Part shown: positions 7,720 to 16,320 of the stretch, in pieces
Position numbering within the stretch: position 1 is the first letter of the stretch
Layout of the letters: every line of letters starts with the position of its first letter
NCBI GenBank assembly: GCA_963765785.1
Contig: CAVXXW010000012.1
Coordinates: 4,558 to 68,557, forward strand
Origin: AC-32 sp963765785
GTDB lineage: Bacteria > Actinomycetota > Thermoleophilia > Gaiellales > Gaiellaceae
DNA length: 64,000 nt
Reading direction: 5' to 3'
Program-made: the position numbers and the translations under genes
Notes under the pieces: generated by a model
Seen by the model: only the letters and a program-made list of their open reading frames with translations
What the model was told of the DNA's origin: nothing
Databases searched by the model: none

Positions 7720-7964
7720 GGGATCCTCCTCCTCAGGCGGGTGCGGGCGTGCGCGCGGCGGCGTCGCTCGCTTTGGACAGAGAGGCCCTCGTGCCCCCCT
7801 CGCGGTGGGCCGTGGGCCGCAGCAACGATGTGGCGCGTGACGGCGGCACGCTGATCCCTTCGTTGCTCCTGAGGCGAGGTCTACTCCTCTCGCCGCCCGG
7901 GGTCAAGAGTAGGGTCGCGAGCCGTGGGAGCTGCCTTCGGCTGATCAGCGCCGTCAGCTTCGAG

Positions 7965-8309
7965 TTGTTCGAGGAAGCCGTGAGGGTCGGCGGCGGCGCG
8001 GCAGTCGCGATCGGGCTCGCGCTCGGCGCCTTCCTCGACGCGGCAGGAACCGCCGTGCGGCAGATCCGGCTGCTCTGGCTCGGGGTGGCTGCGGCGTGCG
8101 CGCTGGCGACGCCGCTTGGCTATGTGCTCTCGCGCGACCGGCGGGCACTTCCAGGCCGCGATCAACGGGCTTCGCGGTCGCCGCCGGGCTTTCGACTGCG
8201 ACGGCCTAATCCCGGCGCGTCCCGCGCCACGGGCCCGGAACGAAGTCGAGCACCACGTTCACGGCCCAGACGACGATCGTCGCCCAGACCAGCGAGCGAA
8301 AGTTGTTGA
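7965..8309 (+). other. Possible small membrane protein or remnant
   Basis: From a TTG at 7965 or GTG at 7980 the frame encodes two hydrophobic stretches (VAIGLALGAF and LLWLGVAAACALA) and then becomes an Arg/Pro/Ser run that overlaps the holin-like gene antisense. Another frame ends neatly at a TAA near 8207. There is no convincing ribosome site. It may be a decayed membrane-protein gene; otherwise 7720-8205 holds no gene that I can support. Confidence 0.2.
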
Positions 8310-8580
8310 TCTCGAAGCCGCTGACGAGCAGGTCGGTCAGCCAGAGCATCAGCATGGCGACGCCGAACCAGATCAGGCCGAGCGTGATGAATGCGAGCGG
8401 CAGCGTCAGCAGCCGCAGGATCGGCTTGAGAATCGTGTTCAGGATTCCGAACAGCAGCGCCGCCCGGATTAGGTCGCCGGCCGAGTCCACGGTCACGCCG
8501 TCGAGCACTGCGACCACGACGGCGAGCACGACGGCGTTCGCGATCCACGACAGCGTGAGCTGCTTCGCCAGCCGGATCAT
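8206..8580 (-). CDS. Phage-holin-family (PF04020-like) membrane protein
   Basis: 124 residues, four predicted membrane helices (starting WIANAVVLAVVVAVLDG, LIRAALLFGILNTI, LTLPLAFITLGLIWF, LVWATIVVWAVNVV). The N-K-P-I-L-R-L-L-T-L-P-L pattern between helices two and three is typical of the small 4-TM family annotated as phage holin family 4. In actinobacterial chromosomes these are housekeeping membrane proteins of unknown role and do not imply a prophage. Confidence 0.85.
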   Translation of the reverse strand: MIRLAKQLTLSWIANAVVLAVVVAVLDGVTVDSAGDLIRAALLFGILNTILKPILRLLTLPLAFITLGLIWFGVAMLMLWLTDLLVSGFEINNFRSLVWATIVVWAVNVVLDFVPGPWRGTRRD

Positions 8581-8690
8581 CGGCGCGATCTTCCTACAAC
8601 CCGCGGCAACCTGCGTATCATCCCGCTGGGACTACACGTCCGTCCTTCACCCGCGTCAGGCTGGACGCGACCCCAAACAGGAGGAACCGC

Positions 8691-9086
8691 GTGATTGCAG
8701 CGGACTACCCGTTTCTCGACGTCCTCTGGACGTTGATCATCATCTTCGCGTGGGTGATCTGGTTCTGGCTCTTGATCACCGTCTTCGCCGACATCTTCCG
8801 GCGGCACGACATCCACGGCGGGATGAAGGCGCTCTGGGTGATCTTCGTGATCATCCTGCCCTTCCTCGGCGTGCTGATCTACCTGATCGCCGAGAGCAAG
8901 GGCATGGCCGAGCGGAACGAGAAACAGCAGCAGGCGGCTCAGCAGCAGGCCGACGCCTACATCCGGGACGTCGCCACCAGCTCCGACCCGGCCGAGCAGA
9001 TCGCCAACGCGAAGAAGCTGCTCGACGAGGGAACGATCAGCTCCGCCGAGTTCGACGCCCTCAAGCAGAAGGCTCTGGCGACCTGA
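8691..9086 (+). CDS. PLDc_N / SHOCT-domain membrane protein
   Basis: 131 residues. Two membrane helices (about residues 10-30 and 47-68) form the phospholipase-D nuclease N-terminal-like hairpin, followed by a Gln-rich linker and a C-terminal SHOCT motif (PAEQIANAKKLLDEGTIS, then FDALKQKAL). SHOCT domains usually mediate oligomerisation. The GTG start at 8691 has AGGAGG eight bases upstream. No enzyme activity is expected; it probably acts as a small envelope protein. Confidence 0.85.
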   Translation: MIAADYPFLDVLWTLIIIFAWVIWFWLLITVFADIFRRHDIHGGMKALWVIFVIILPFLGVLIYLIAESKGMAERNEKQQQAAQQQADAYIRDVATSSDPAEQIANAKKLLDEGTISSAEFDALKQKALAT

Positions 9087-9127
9087 GCAACGGCAGCGAG
9101 CTGCGTCTCGCCGGCGGCTGAATATGC

Positions 9128-9664
9128 CTAGCCGCCGGCGAGATCGCGCAGCGCCTCGACCGTCGTCCAGTTCCGTGAGGTCGCGGTGACGCCGAGGCCC
9201 TTGCCGCCGAGCTTGGCCCAGAGCTTCGAGCGCGCCACGCCGCCCGGGTGCCACGCGTAGACCTCGCGGCCGCGCGCGACGACCTGCTCCTCGGGCGCCG
9301 CCACCGCTTCGAGCTCCCGGACGGTCGCGGCGGGGAGCTTCGACTCGAGGAACGTCACCTGGTAACGCTTCGGCTCGGTCGCGACCTTGGCGAGCGGGTT
9401 GGTCTTGATGATCCGGGCCAGGTCGGCTGCGGTGCGCACGACGACGGCGATCTCGAGCTTGAAGCTGTCCGTGATCACCTGCTCGACCTGCTTCCGCAGG
9501 GCGTTGGCCTTCGCGCCACTCGTGAGAACGACGTTGCCGCTCTGCACATAGGTCTGGACGTCCTCGAAGCCGGCCGCCTCCAGTGCCTCGCGCAGCGCAG
9601 GCATGGCGATCCGGTTCCGCGGGCCGATGTTGATCCCGCGCAGCAGCACGACGTGACGCGCCAT
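9128..9664 (-). CDS. DUF1697 protein
   Basis: 178 residues, the usual length. The N-terminal signature HVVLLRGINIGPRNRI and the following QSGNVVLTSG are diagnostic for DUF1697, a family of unknown function with an alpha/beta fold. It ends with KLGVTAT-like basic motifs and NWTTVEAL, the conserved C-terminal R-N-W-x-T. It starts 11 bases downstream of the LuxR gene stop on the same strand and is likely its co-transcribed neighbour. Confidence 0.85.
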   Translation of the reverse strand: MARHVVLLRGINIGPRNRIAMPALREALEAAGFEDVQTYVQSGNVVLTSGAKANALRKQVEQVITDSFKLEIAVVVRTAADLARIIKTNPLAKVATEPKRYQVTFLESKLPAATVRELEAVAAPEEQVVARGREVYAWHPGGVARSKLWAKLGGKGLGVTATSRNWTTVEALRDLAGG

Positions 9665-9675
9665 CGCGTGGAAGC

Positions 9676-10674
9676 CTAGGCGTCGAGAACGCCGAGGAAC
9701 CGCGCGACGGCCGCAGTGCGCGTCGTGACCCCGAGCTTCGCGTACACGTTTTCGAGGTGCTTTCGCACCGTCGTCGGGGCGATCCAGAGGAGCTCGGCGA
9801 CTTCGCGGTTCGTCTTGCCGCGCGCGACCCAGGCCAGAATCTGGCTCTCGCGCGGGGTCAGGTCGAGCAGCCCACGCGTCTCCTCGAGCAGCAGCGCGTC
9901 GCCGCTGCGCCTGACGGTGACGCAATTGTCGCCGGCAGTGATCGCCAGCACCGGCGCGCCGGACTCGACCCAGTCCGCGAGCCGGGCGGGCAACTCAGGC
10001 CCTCGCCCCTCACCGACGTAATCGCGCAGCAGGCGCCGGGCCGGCGGGGACGCGAACGCGATCCGCCCGTCCGAGGCGAGGACGATCACGCCGCGAGCCT
10101 CGTGCTCGGACGCGCCGTCAAGGCCGTCCAGTGCCGCACGCAGCCGGCGCCGCGTGTCGGCGGCGTGCCAGAGCCGGGCAAAGTGCGGCCGGAGGAGGTC
10201 GACCGCGCGGTCCCGTTCGCTGAAGTCGCGGCTCCCGACGTAGCGGTCGAGGATGAAGGTCTTCGTGTGCCACGGCGGCGACGGGATCGGGACGCTGACC
10301 TCGCGCTCGATGTTCGCAGGCCGGAACCAGAGCGCGTAGATCCGCGTCTTCCGCAGCTGCCGCAAGCTGATGAAGTCGGAGAGCTTCAAGGCGCGGAAGT
10401 CCCCCGAGTCGTGCTGGTGGCAGGTCGGGTAGTCGTGGGAGATCTCCCAGTAGGGGGCCTCGGTCTCCTGCCACTCGTCCCCCGGCCGCGTCGAGACGTA
10501 GCGGTCGCGCTGCCGCACGCGGTCGAGCTCGCAGTAGGTGACCTCGTCGGCGCGGATGAGCTTGCCGAGCTCTTCGAGCAGCTGCGGTGTGAAGGCATGC
10601 TCGTCTCCGAGCTCTTCGGCGTCGCCGAGGAAGCGCAGGACGCGCTCCGCGTCTCTAGGCGCCAGCACAGACAC
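9676..10674 (-). CDS. LuxR-family regulator with PAS-like central region
   Basis: 332 residues. The C-terminal helix-turn-helix is clear: LTPRESQILAWVARGKT, then TTVRKHLENVYAKLG. The N-terminal ~170 residues match the layout of the regulator at 2422-3162. Between them lies an extra ~90-residue segment (GVIVLASDGRIAFASPPARR) that resembles a PAS domain. It is divergent from the haloperoxidase-like gene at 10763, with an 8-bp inverted repeat 12 bases upstream of its GTG. Both regulators stand divergent to genes for secreted proteins, which suggests each controls its neighbour. Confidence 0.85.
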   Translation of the reverse strand: MSVLAPRDAERVLRFLGDAEELGDEHAFTPQLLEELGKLIRADEVTYCELDRVRQRDRYVSTRPGDEWQETEAPYWEISHDYPTCHQHDSGDFRALKLSDFISLRQLRKTRIYALWFRPANIEREVSVPIPSPPWHTKTFILDRYVGSRDFSERDRAVDLLRPHFARLWHAADTRRRLRAALDGLDGASEHEARGVIVLASDGRIAFASPPARRLLRDYVGEGRGPELPARLADWVESGAPVLAITAGDNCVTVRRSGDALLLEETRGLLDLTPRESQILAWVARGKTNREVAELLWIAPTTVRKHLENVYAKLGVTTRTAAVARFLGVLDA

Positions 10675-10685
10675 GGTCGCTCAAA

Positions 10686-10705
10686 GATACGACGAATGTC
10701 GTATC
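10686..10705. promoter_or_regulatory. Inverted-repeat operator between LuxR and haloperoxidase genes
   Basis: GATACGAC-N4-GTCGTATC, a perfect 8-bp dyad in the 88-bp divergent intergenic region, 12 bases from the LuxR start. Likely an autoregulatory or shared operator. The right half overlaps a TATC(TT)-type -10 candidate for the regulator gene. Confidence 0.6.
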
Positions 10706-10762
10706 GACGCCAGGGGCGCGCCCGGAGACGCTCCTCTCGCTGGCAAACGAGAAGGGGGAATC

Positions 10763-12064
10763 ATGCACGTGAAACGACTTCGCCGCCTGGTCGCGGTGGG
10801 CGCGCTCGCGCTCCTCGCGGCCCCGGCGGTCGCGCAGGCGAACGAGGTGACGCACTGGAACAAGGTCGCCACAGACACGCTTGTCGTCTTCCCGGGCCCG
10901 GCCGGCGGGGCGGCGCCGGCGCTGCAGGTCGACCTGGCCATGACGCAGGGCGCCGTGTACGACGCGGTCAACGCGATCGAGCCGCGACACCGACCGTACC
11001 TGCTCGGGACGCCGTTCGTCCCGACCGCGTCGAAGGACGCCGCGGCGGCGGGGGCTGCGTACCGGGTGCTGTCGAACATCGTCTCGACCGTGCCCGCGTC
11101 GATCGCGTTCCCGAACCGGGTGGCGCTGCTGACGAGCCTGTCGAACGAGTACGCGGCGTCGCTCGCCGCGGTGCCCAACGGGGCCTCCAAAGACGCAGGC
11201 GTCGCGGCGGGCACTGCGGCAGCGGACGCGATGCTGGCTGCACGCGTAAACGACGGGCGCTTCGGGCCGTCGCCGTGGGTCTCGAACACGAGCCCCGGCC
11301 ACTGGCAGCCGCTGTTGAACGCCGATGGCTCGCTGCAGCTCGACCCGACGGCCTGGGTCGCGAACGTGAAGCCGTTCCTGCTCCACAAGGCGTCGCAGTT
11401 CCGCACCGATGGGCCGCAGTCGCTCGGCAGCACGGCGTACGCGGTCGACGTGAACGAGACGAAGGCGCTCGGCTCGGTCACGAGCTCTGTGCGCTCGGCC
11501 GAGCAGACGCACAACGCGATCTTCTGGCAGACGGCCGGCGGGCCCGGGCTGCTTTGGAACGGCGCCGCGCGCGGGCTGGCTGACGAGCGCGCACTGGACC
11601 TGGGCGACAGCGCGCTGCTCTACGCGATGCTGAACCTCGCCTCGGCGGACGCTGCGATCAACGTCTGGAACGACAAGTACCACTTCGACTTCTGGCGGCC
11701 GTGGCAGGCCATCCGCGGAGCCGACCTCGACGGGAACCCGGCGACCACGGCCGACCCGACGTGGGCTGCGCTGATCACCGCGCCGTACCCGGAGCACCCG
11801 TCCGGCCACATCGGCCTGGACAGTGCGGCCCTCGAGGCGCTGCGCACGTTCTTCGGGACCAACAAGCTCACGCTGAACGTGACGAGCAGCCGCTTCCCGG
11901 GCGAGACGCGGACGTTCACGAAGATCCAGCAGCCGCTGAAGGAGCTGGTCGAGGCGCGCATCTGGGCCGGCCTCCACTTCCGCACGGCGGACGAGCAGGC
12001 GAAGAAGCTCGGCCGGCAGGTCGCCCGCTACATGGTGAAGCACTACTTCCAGCCCTTGCACTGA
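10763..12064 (+). CDS. Secreted vanadium-dependent haloperoxidase-like enzyme
   Basis: 433 residues with a Sec signal peptide (basic MHVKRLRRL, hydrophobic core, cleavage near A-Q-A). The C-terminal half has the vanadate/phosphate-binding set of the PAP2/vanadium haloperoxidase superfamily: Lys and Arg in KYHFDFWRP (about 304-311), PEHPSGH (about 344-349) and ARIWAGLHFR (about 397-406). Members oxidise halides with peroxide or act as acid phosphatases. The sequence does not decide between these, nor between chloride and bromide. The signal sequence suggests action outside the membrane. Ribosome site GAAGGGGGAA. Divergent from a LuxR regulator. Confidence 0.85.
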   Translation: MHVKRLRRLVAVGALALLAAPAVAQANEVTHWNKVATDTLVVFPGPAGGAAPALQVDLAMTQGAVYDAVNAIEPRHRPYLLGTPFVPTASKDAAAAGAAYRVLSNIVSTVPASIAFPNRVALLTSLSNEYAASLAAVPNGASKDAGVAAGTAAADAMLAARVNDGRFGPSPWVSNTSPGHWQPLLNADGSLQLDPTAWVANVKPFLLHKASQFRTDGPQSLGSTAYAVDVNETKALGSVTSSVRSAEQTHNAIFWQTAGGPGLLWNGAARGLADERALDLGDSALLYAMLNLASADAAINVWNDKYHFDFWRPWQAIRGADLDGNPATTADPTWAALITAPYPEHPSGHIGLDSAALEALRTFFGTNKLTLNVTSSRFPGETRTFTKIQQPLKELVEARIWAGLHFRTADEQAKKLGRQVARYMVKHYFQPLH

Positions 12065-12070
12065 CAGCGC

Positions 12071-12104
12071 CCCAGGGCGGCCGTCGCCTGGCGGCCGCCC
12101 TGGG
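12071..12104 (+). terminator. Terminator after the haloperoxidase-like gene
   Basis: Perfect 13-bp inverted repeat (12071-12083 with 12092-12104), 8-nt loop, seven bases after the stop. Confidence 0.75.
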
Positions 12105-12118
12105 CGTAGCCTTGACCC

Positions 12119-12610
12119 GTGGACGGCGAGCACTGGACGGGGCTCGCGCTCTCGCAGCCGACTCGGAAGCGGGAGTGGCAGCTGCGCCACGGCGACGACG
12201 TGGTCGCCGAGCTGCAGCTGCCGGCGCTCAGGCGCGGCGGCCGCGGCAGCGTCGGCGGGCGCGAGGTCGAGATCCGCTCGAGCGGCGTGCTCCGAACCGA
12301 GCACATGGTGGTCGACGCGGCGACGGGCGAGGAGCTTGCCCGCGTTCGCAGAAGCTCCGTCGAGCTGGGCGGCCTCGAGCATGCCCAGTGGAAGTCCCTC
12401 GGCCGCAAGGAGGGCTACGGCTTCGTCGGCCAGGACGGGGAACCGTGGCTGCGCGGCATAGTCTCCTCCGGAACCTTCCGGACGACCGGCCAGATCGAGC
12501 TCGCGCCAGGGCGCGACGCCGCCCTCGCCGCCCTGCTCGCTGCGTACCTGCTGATCCGGAAGGCGGAGCAGGCGGCCGGCGCCTCCGGAGCGGTGGTCGC
12601 GGCCACATAG
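12119..12610 (+). CDS. Hypothetical protein
   Basis: 163 residues, no recognised family. It looks like a compact beta-barrel or LURP-one-like layout of short strands (EWQLRHGDDVVAELQLP, EVEIRSSGVL, HMVVDAATGEELARVRR), ending in a hydrophobic helix (LAALLAAYLLIRKAE). No signal peptide. The GTG at 12119 is the only plausible start; the preceding terminator separates it from the haloperoxidase gene. Function unknown. Confidence 0.6.
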   Translation: MDGEHWTGLALSQPTRKREWQLRHGDDVVAELQLPALRRGGRGSVGGREVEIRSSGVLRTEHMVVDAATGEELARVRRSSVELGGLEHAQWKSLGRKEGYGFVGQDGEPWLRGIVSSGTFRTTGQIELAPGRDAALAALLAAYLLIRKAEQAAGASGAVVAAT

Positions 12611-12768
12611 TTACCGGCCGGTTGCAGGCCGGTGTGGAAGTGGACCCCTGGGTCGTGCGCGAGCGCCTGCCGGTGGTCGCGAACGGCGACTTCCACCGTC
12701 CCGAGCACCTCGCAACCTGGAAGACGCTCCTACCCGCGGAGAAGAGCGAGGAGGCCGTACTGGACTAA
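12611..12768 (+). pseudogene. C-terminal remnant of a PHP-domain phosphoesterase
   Basis: The frame encodes VVRERLPVVANGDFHRPEHL then ATWKTLLP and a short acidic end before a stop. N-G-D-F-H followed by this tail resembles the last metal-binding segment of PHP-family proteins. Nothing else of the domain precedes it, only the end of the hypothetical gene, so this is a 3' fragment. A GTG at 12632 could start a 45-codon peptide, but no ribosome site supports it. Confidence 0.5.
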
Positions 12769-12854
12769 TCTCCGCTCCAGCCGGCCGGTCTCGCTCGCGC
12801 TCGTCGAGCCGGGGTCGCGGTGCTCACGCGCGCAGCGTGGCGTAGAGTCGCCGC

Positions 12855-14729
12855 ATGGACTCGGCGGTCAGATCGGCCGAGAAGGTCACGCCCGAGCTGG
12901 TGCTTCGGCTCAAGCGCTTCGCCGACGTCACGCTCTCGGCGGACGGGCAGCGGATCGCGTTCGCCGTCTCGGCCTTGTACCGCGAGAAGGGCAAGTCGAT
13001 CGAGACGCACCTCTGGAGCGGCGAGGTCGACGGCGAGCTGCGCGAGGGCCCGGCCGGCTCGCTGCCGCGCTTCTCGCCCGACGTGTCGCGACTTGCCTAC
13101 TCATCCGATGCCGGCCACGAGGGGCGGCTCTCGCTGTGGGTCGACGGTGACGAGCTCGGCGAGATTCCGGGCTCGGTGGAGGACCTGCGCTGGTCGCCCG
13201 ACGGGTCGCAGCTGCTCGTGCTCGCGGCCGACATCGGCGCCGACATGGCCGGCGCGCAGTCCGCCAGGAAGATCGAAGAGGCCGGCGCGGGCGAGCAGGA
13301 CCCGAAGGTGATCAAGCCCGCGCAGTTCTGGCGCCGGCTCTGGCTCGTCGACGCCGCGAGCGGCGAGACGCGCGACGTCACGCCGGAGCGGACGAACGTG
13401 TTCGAGTTCGACTGGGCCGGCGGCAAGGCGGTCGCAGTCTGCACCGACGAGCCCTCGGAGAGTGCGTGGTACGACGCCTGGCTCGGCCTCGTCGACCTCG
13501 ACGCGCGGACGGTCGAGCGCGTGCACACGCCGAAGTGGCAGCTGCAGGCGCCGGTGATCTCACCGGACGGACAGGTCGCGTGGTTAGAGGGCTTCTCGTC
13601 CGACCGCGGCACGCTCACCGGCACCGTCCACGTGCTCGGCACTGGGCCGGTCGCGCCCGAGCTGCACGCCAGCTGGGTCGAGTTCGCCGACGAGCGGACG
13701 CTGCTCGTCGCCGGCTGTCGCGAGGCCGGGTCGTTCGCAGGTCGCCTCGACCTCGACGGCTCCTACCTCGAGCTCGTCGGCGGCGACCTCACGCTCGGCA
13801 ACCGCTACGCGCCGCGCTTCGCGTCGAGCGCCGACGGCTCGCGCATCGCGATGCCGCTCGAAGGCCCGGACGAGCCGGCCGAGGTCGTGCTGGTCGAGCA
13901 CGGCGAGCGGCGCGCGCTCACGAGCCTCAACGCTGCGCTGAAGGACGAGCTGGCGACGGTCGAGTGGCGCGACTACCGCTGGACGTCGTCCGACGGCCTC
14001 GAGATCCAGGGCCTGCTCGCACTCCCGCGCGAGCGCGGCGACGGGCCACTGCCGCTCGTCGTCGACGTGCACGGCGGCCCGACCGGCTCGTGGACGTGGC
14101 AGTTCGCTCCGGCCTACGGCTACGCGCAGCTGTACGCGTCAGAGGGCGTCGCGACGCTGCTCCCGAACGTCCGCGGCAGCGTCGGCTGGGGGCCGGAGTT
14201 CGCCGAGGCCAACCTCGGCGATATGGGCGGCGGCGACCTGCAGGACATCCTGACCGGCATCGACGCACTCGCCGCCGACGGGATCGTCGACTCCGGCAGG
14301 GTCGGGATCAGCGGCGGCAGCTACGGCGGCTTCATGGCCTGCTGGGCGGTCACGCAGAGCGACCGCTTCGCGTGCGCGCTGCCGTTTGCGGTCGTGACCG
14401 ACTGGATCAGCTTCCACTTCACGACCAACATCGGCCAGTTCGACCGGCTCTACCTGCAGGCCGACCCGCTCGACCCGGCCGGCGAGTACACCAAGCGCTC
14501 TCCGCTCTACCACGCCGCGAAGTGCAAGACCCCGACGCTGATCGTCCACGGCGAGGACGACCTGTGCACGCCGCTCGGCCAGGCGGTCGAGTTCCACAAC
14601 GCGCTCGTGGAAGCAGGCTGCGAGACCGAGCTCGTCGTCCTCCCGCGCGAGGGACACGGCTGGACCGAACGCCAGCACCACACGGACGCGTGGGACCGCG
14701 TCCGCGACTGGATCTCGCGCTACCTCTAG
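12855..14729 (+). CDS. S9-family (prolyl oligopeptidase-type) peptidase
   Basis: 624 residues. The N-terminal ~370 form a WD40-like propeller (repeated S-P-D-G phrases such as RWSPDGSQLLV and PVISPDGQVAWL) that gates the active site. The C-terminal alpha/beta hydrolase domain has VVDVHGGPTGSW, catalytic Ser in GGSYGG (about 488), Asp in HGEDDLCTP (about 567) and His in REGHGW (about 601). No signal peptide, so it probably acts on peptides in the cytoplasm as an acylaminoacyl-peptidase or dipeptidyl peptidase. Its stop overlaps that of acylphosphatase. Confidence 0.93.
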   Translation: MDSAVRSAEKVTPELVLRLKRFADVTLSADGQRIAFAVSALYREKGKSIETHLWSGEVDGELREGPAGSLPRFSPDVSRLAYSSDAGHEGRLSLWVDGDELGEIPGSVEDLRWSPDGSQLLVLAADIGADMAGAQSARKIEEAGAGEQDPKVIKPAQFWRRLWLVDAASGETRDVTPERTNVFEFDWAGGKAVAVCTDEPSESAWYDAWLGLVDLDARTVERVHTPKWQLQAPVISPDGQVAWLEGFSSDRGTLTGTVHVLGTGPVAPELHASWVEFADERTLLVAGCREAGSFAGRLDLDGSYLELVGGDLTLGNRYAPRFASSADGSRIAMPLEGPDEPAEVVLVEHGERRALTSLNAALKDELATVEWRDYRWTSSDGLEIQGLLALPRERGDGPLPLVVDVHGGPTGSWTWQFAPAYGYAQLYASEGVATLLPNVRGSVGWGPEFAEANLGDMGGGDLQDILTGIDALAADGIVDSGRVGISGGSYGGFMACWAVTQSDRFACALPFAVVTDWISFHFTTNIGQFDRLYLQADPLDPAGEYTKRSPLYHAAKCKTPTLIVHGEDDLCTPLGQAVEFHNALVEAGCETELVVLPREGHGWTERQHHTDAWDRVRDWISRYL

Positions 14730-14992
14730 CGGGTCGCGAACCCGCGCAGGCCCTCCGGCTGCTCCTCCGAGACGTCGACCCGGTAGACGACGGCCCCGCG
14801 CGGGCCCTCTTCGCACCAGCGCACGAGCGACGCGACCGCTTCGGGATCGCCCTCGAGCAGGACCTCGACGGTTCCGTCCGGCCGGTTCACGGCCGAGCCC
14901 GCAACGCCGCGCGACTGGGCCTGACGCGCGAGCGAGTAGCGAAAGCCGACACCCTGGACGCGGCCATGGACGAGCAGTCGGCGCCGGATCAT
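14726..14992 (-). CDS. acyP: Acylphosphatase
   Basis: 88 residues, normal length. The signature VHGRVQGVGFRYSLARQAQ carries the phosphate-binding loop and catalytic Arg, and the Asn-containing strand is GSAVNRPDGTVEV. It hydrolyses acyl phosphates in the cytoplasm. The ATG at 14992 was chosen because the domain begins four residues later; the longer frame from 15028 adds nothing conserved. Convergent with the S9 peptidase gene, their stops overlapping. Confidence 0.93.
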   Translation of the reverse strand: MIRRRLLVHGRVQGVGFRYSLARQAQSRGVAGSAVNRPDGTVEVLLEGDPEAVASLVRWCEEGPRGAVVYRVDVSEEQPEGLRGFATR

Positions 14993-15007
14993 CGGGCCGG
15001 AGAGTAG

Positions 15008-15041
15008 CCGGGGCCCGTCGCCGACCAACGGCGGGCCCCGG
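15008..15041 (-). terminator. Terminator after the propeller gene
   Basis: 10-bp perfect G/C stem (15008-15017 with 15032-15041), 14-nt loop, just beyond the stop of the minus-strand gene at 15050. It lies partly upstream of acyP. Confidence 0.55.
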
Positions 15042-15049
15042 TCGGCGGA

Positions 15050-16186
15050 TCAGGAAGCGGCGATTCCCTCGAGCCCGGCCGGGAGCCCGGTGACGCTCCC
15101 GATCGAGATGAGCGAGCCGTCGGCCTGCACGGCGTACTCCTCGACCGTGCCGGCGATGCCCGTCTCCGCGTAGAGGAAGCCGTCGCTCGCGGCCAGGTCG
15201 ATCGGCCCCGCCGGAGTGGCGGCCGCAACGGCGTTCAGCAGCACGGGCTGCCCGTTCGGCGCGAGCCAGAACGAGCTGAGCGTGTTGCTGCCGGTGTTCG
15301 AGACGAAGTAGTACGGCCCGACGCGCTGGATCCAGCACAGCGCCGCCTGGCCGTCGCTCGCCGACTGCGGGCCGGTGAGCGTGCCGTCGTTCTGCAGGCG
15401 GTAGGTGGTCACCGAGCTCGCGCCCGCTTCGCCCGCGACAAGGCGGCCGAACGGGCTGAAGGTGAACGCGAACGGAACCGGCGTCGCGCTCGCGTTCACG
15501 ACGGGCGCCGCGGAGAGCCGGCCGTCGGGCCGGAGGGCGAAGACGTCGATCGAGCTCGTGCTCGCCTTGGTGGTCACGAGCAGCTGCCGGCCGTCCGGCG
15601 AGAAGCCGACCTGGCCGGGCGCGGTCAAGAAGTTCGGCGGGTTCGCGTTCGCGAGCCCGAGCGACCGCACCGAGCCCGGGATCGGGATCAACGCGCCGTG
15701 GTCAAGCCGGAAGCCGGCGACGCTGCCCGAGCCGCCGGAGTTCAGCACGTAGACGAGGCCGTCGTCGATCGCGACGCTCGCCGGGAACTGCCCGCCCGAC
15801 GGGACGACGTCGACCAGCCGGAGCCGGTCGCCGTGGACGCGGAACGCCGAGACGGTGCCGCTGCCCGCGTTGACGGCGACGAGCGCATGCTCGCCGGCGT
15901 CGTAGGCGAGCGAGCCCTGCGAGGCGAGGTGGTCGGATTCCGCGCCGGGCGCGGCCGCGCCGCCGGCGCCGCCGGTTGCATACGTGCCGGCCTGGGTCAG
16001 CGTGCCGTCGTGGGCGCGGTCGAAGACGACGATCGCGTTCTCACCCGGTTGGTTCGTCTGGACGAACACGACCTTGCGTCCGTGCCCGTGGTGATGGTCG
16101 TGCCGGGCCGACGCGAGCGCCGACTGCGCCCCGACCAGGGCGAAGGCGAGCGCCGCGAGCAGCGCGGCGAGAACTGGACGGTGCAT
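15050..16186 (-). CDS. Secreted lactonase-like seven-bladed propeller protein
   Basis: 378 residues with a Sec signal peptide and then a His-rich segment (DHHHGHGRK), which might bind metal. The body repeats propeller blades of the 6-phosphogluconolactonase/YVTN type (ENAIVVFDRAHDGTLTQ, FSPDGRQLLVTT, TTYRLQNDGTLTG). Catalytic residues of true lactonases cannot be verified. A GGAGGAGCTC site precedes the ATG at 16186. It is divergent from the two-component system at 16321, which may regulate it. Confidence 0.8.
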   Translation of the reverse strand: MHRPVLAALLAALAFALVGAQSALASARHDHHHGHGRKVVFVQTNQPGENAIVVFDRAHDGTLTQAGTYATGGAGGAAAPGAESDHLASQGSLAYDAGEHALVAVNAGSGTVSAFRVHGDRLRLVDVVPSGGQFPASVAIDDGLVYVLNSGGSGSVAGFRLDHGALIPIPGSVRSLGLANANPPNFLTAPGQVGFSPDGRQLLVTTKASTSSIDVFALRPDGRLSAAPVVNASATPVPFAFTFSPFGRLVAGEAGASSVTTYRLQNDGTLTGPQSASDGQAALCWIQRVGPYYFVSNTGSNTLSSFWLAPNGQPVLLNAVAAATPAGPIDLAASDGFLYAETGIAGTVEEYAVQADGSLISIGSVTGLPAGLEGIAAS

Positions 16187-16320
16187 GAGCTCCTCCTTGT
16201 GGACGGCCGTCACGCTAGGAGCGAGCCGGCCCAGGCGCCCTTACGTTTTTGCGAACTCGCGCTGGACGATTTAAGGAACGCGTAACGGGCGCCGCGTCCG
16301 TTGGACAGCAGAGTGTGGGC

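Noticed and set aside
8206..8580. Prophage indication from the holin-family gene
   Set aside because: This four-helix family is widespread on actinobacterial chromosomes and no other phage gene is near.
10655..12382. 575-codon frame antisense to the haloperoxidase-like gene
   Set aside because: Composition is that of a shadow frame and the plus-strand gene has catalytic motifs and a signal peptide.
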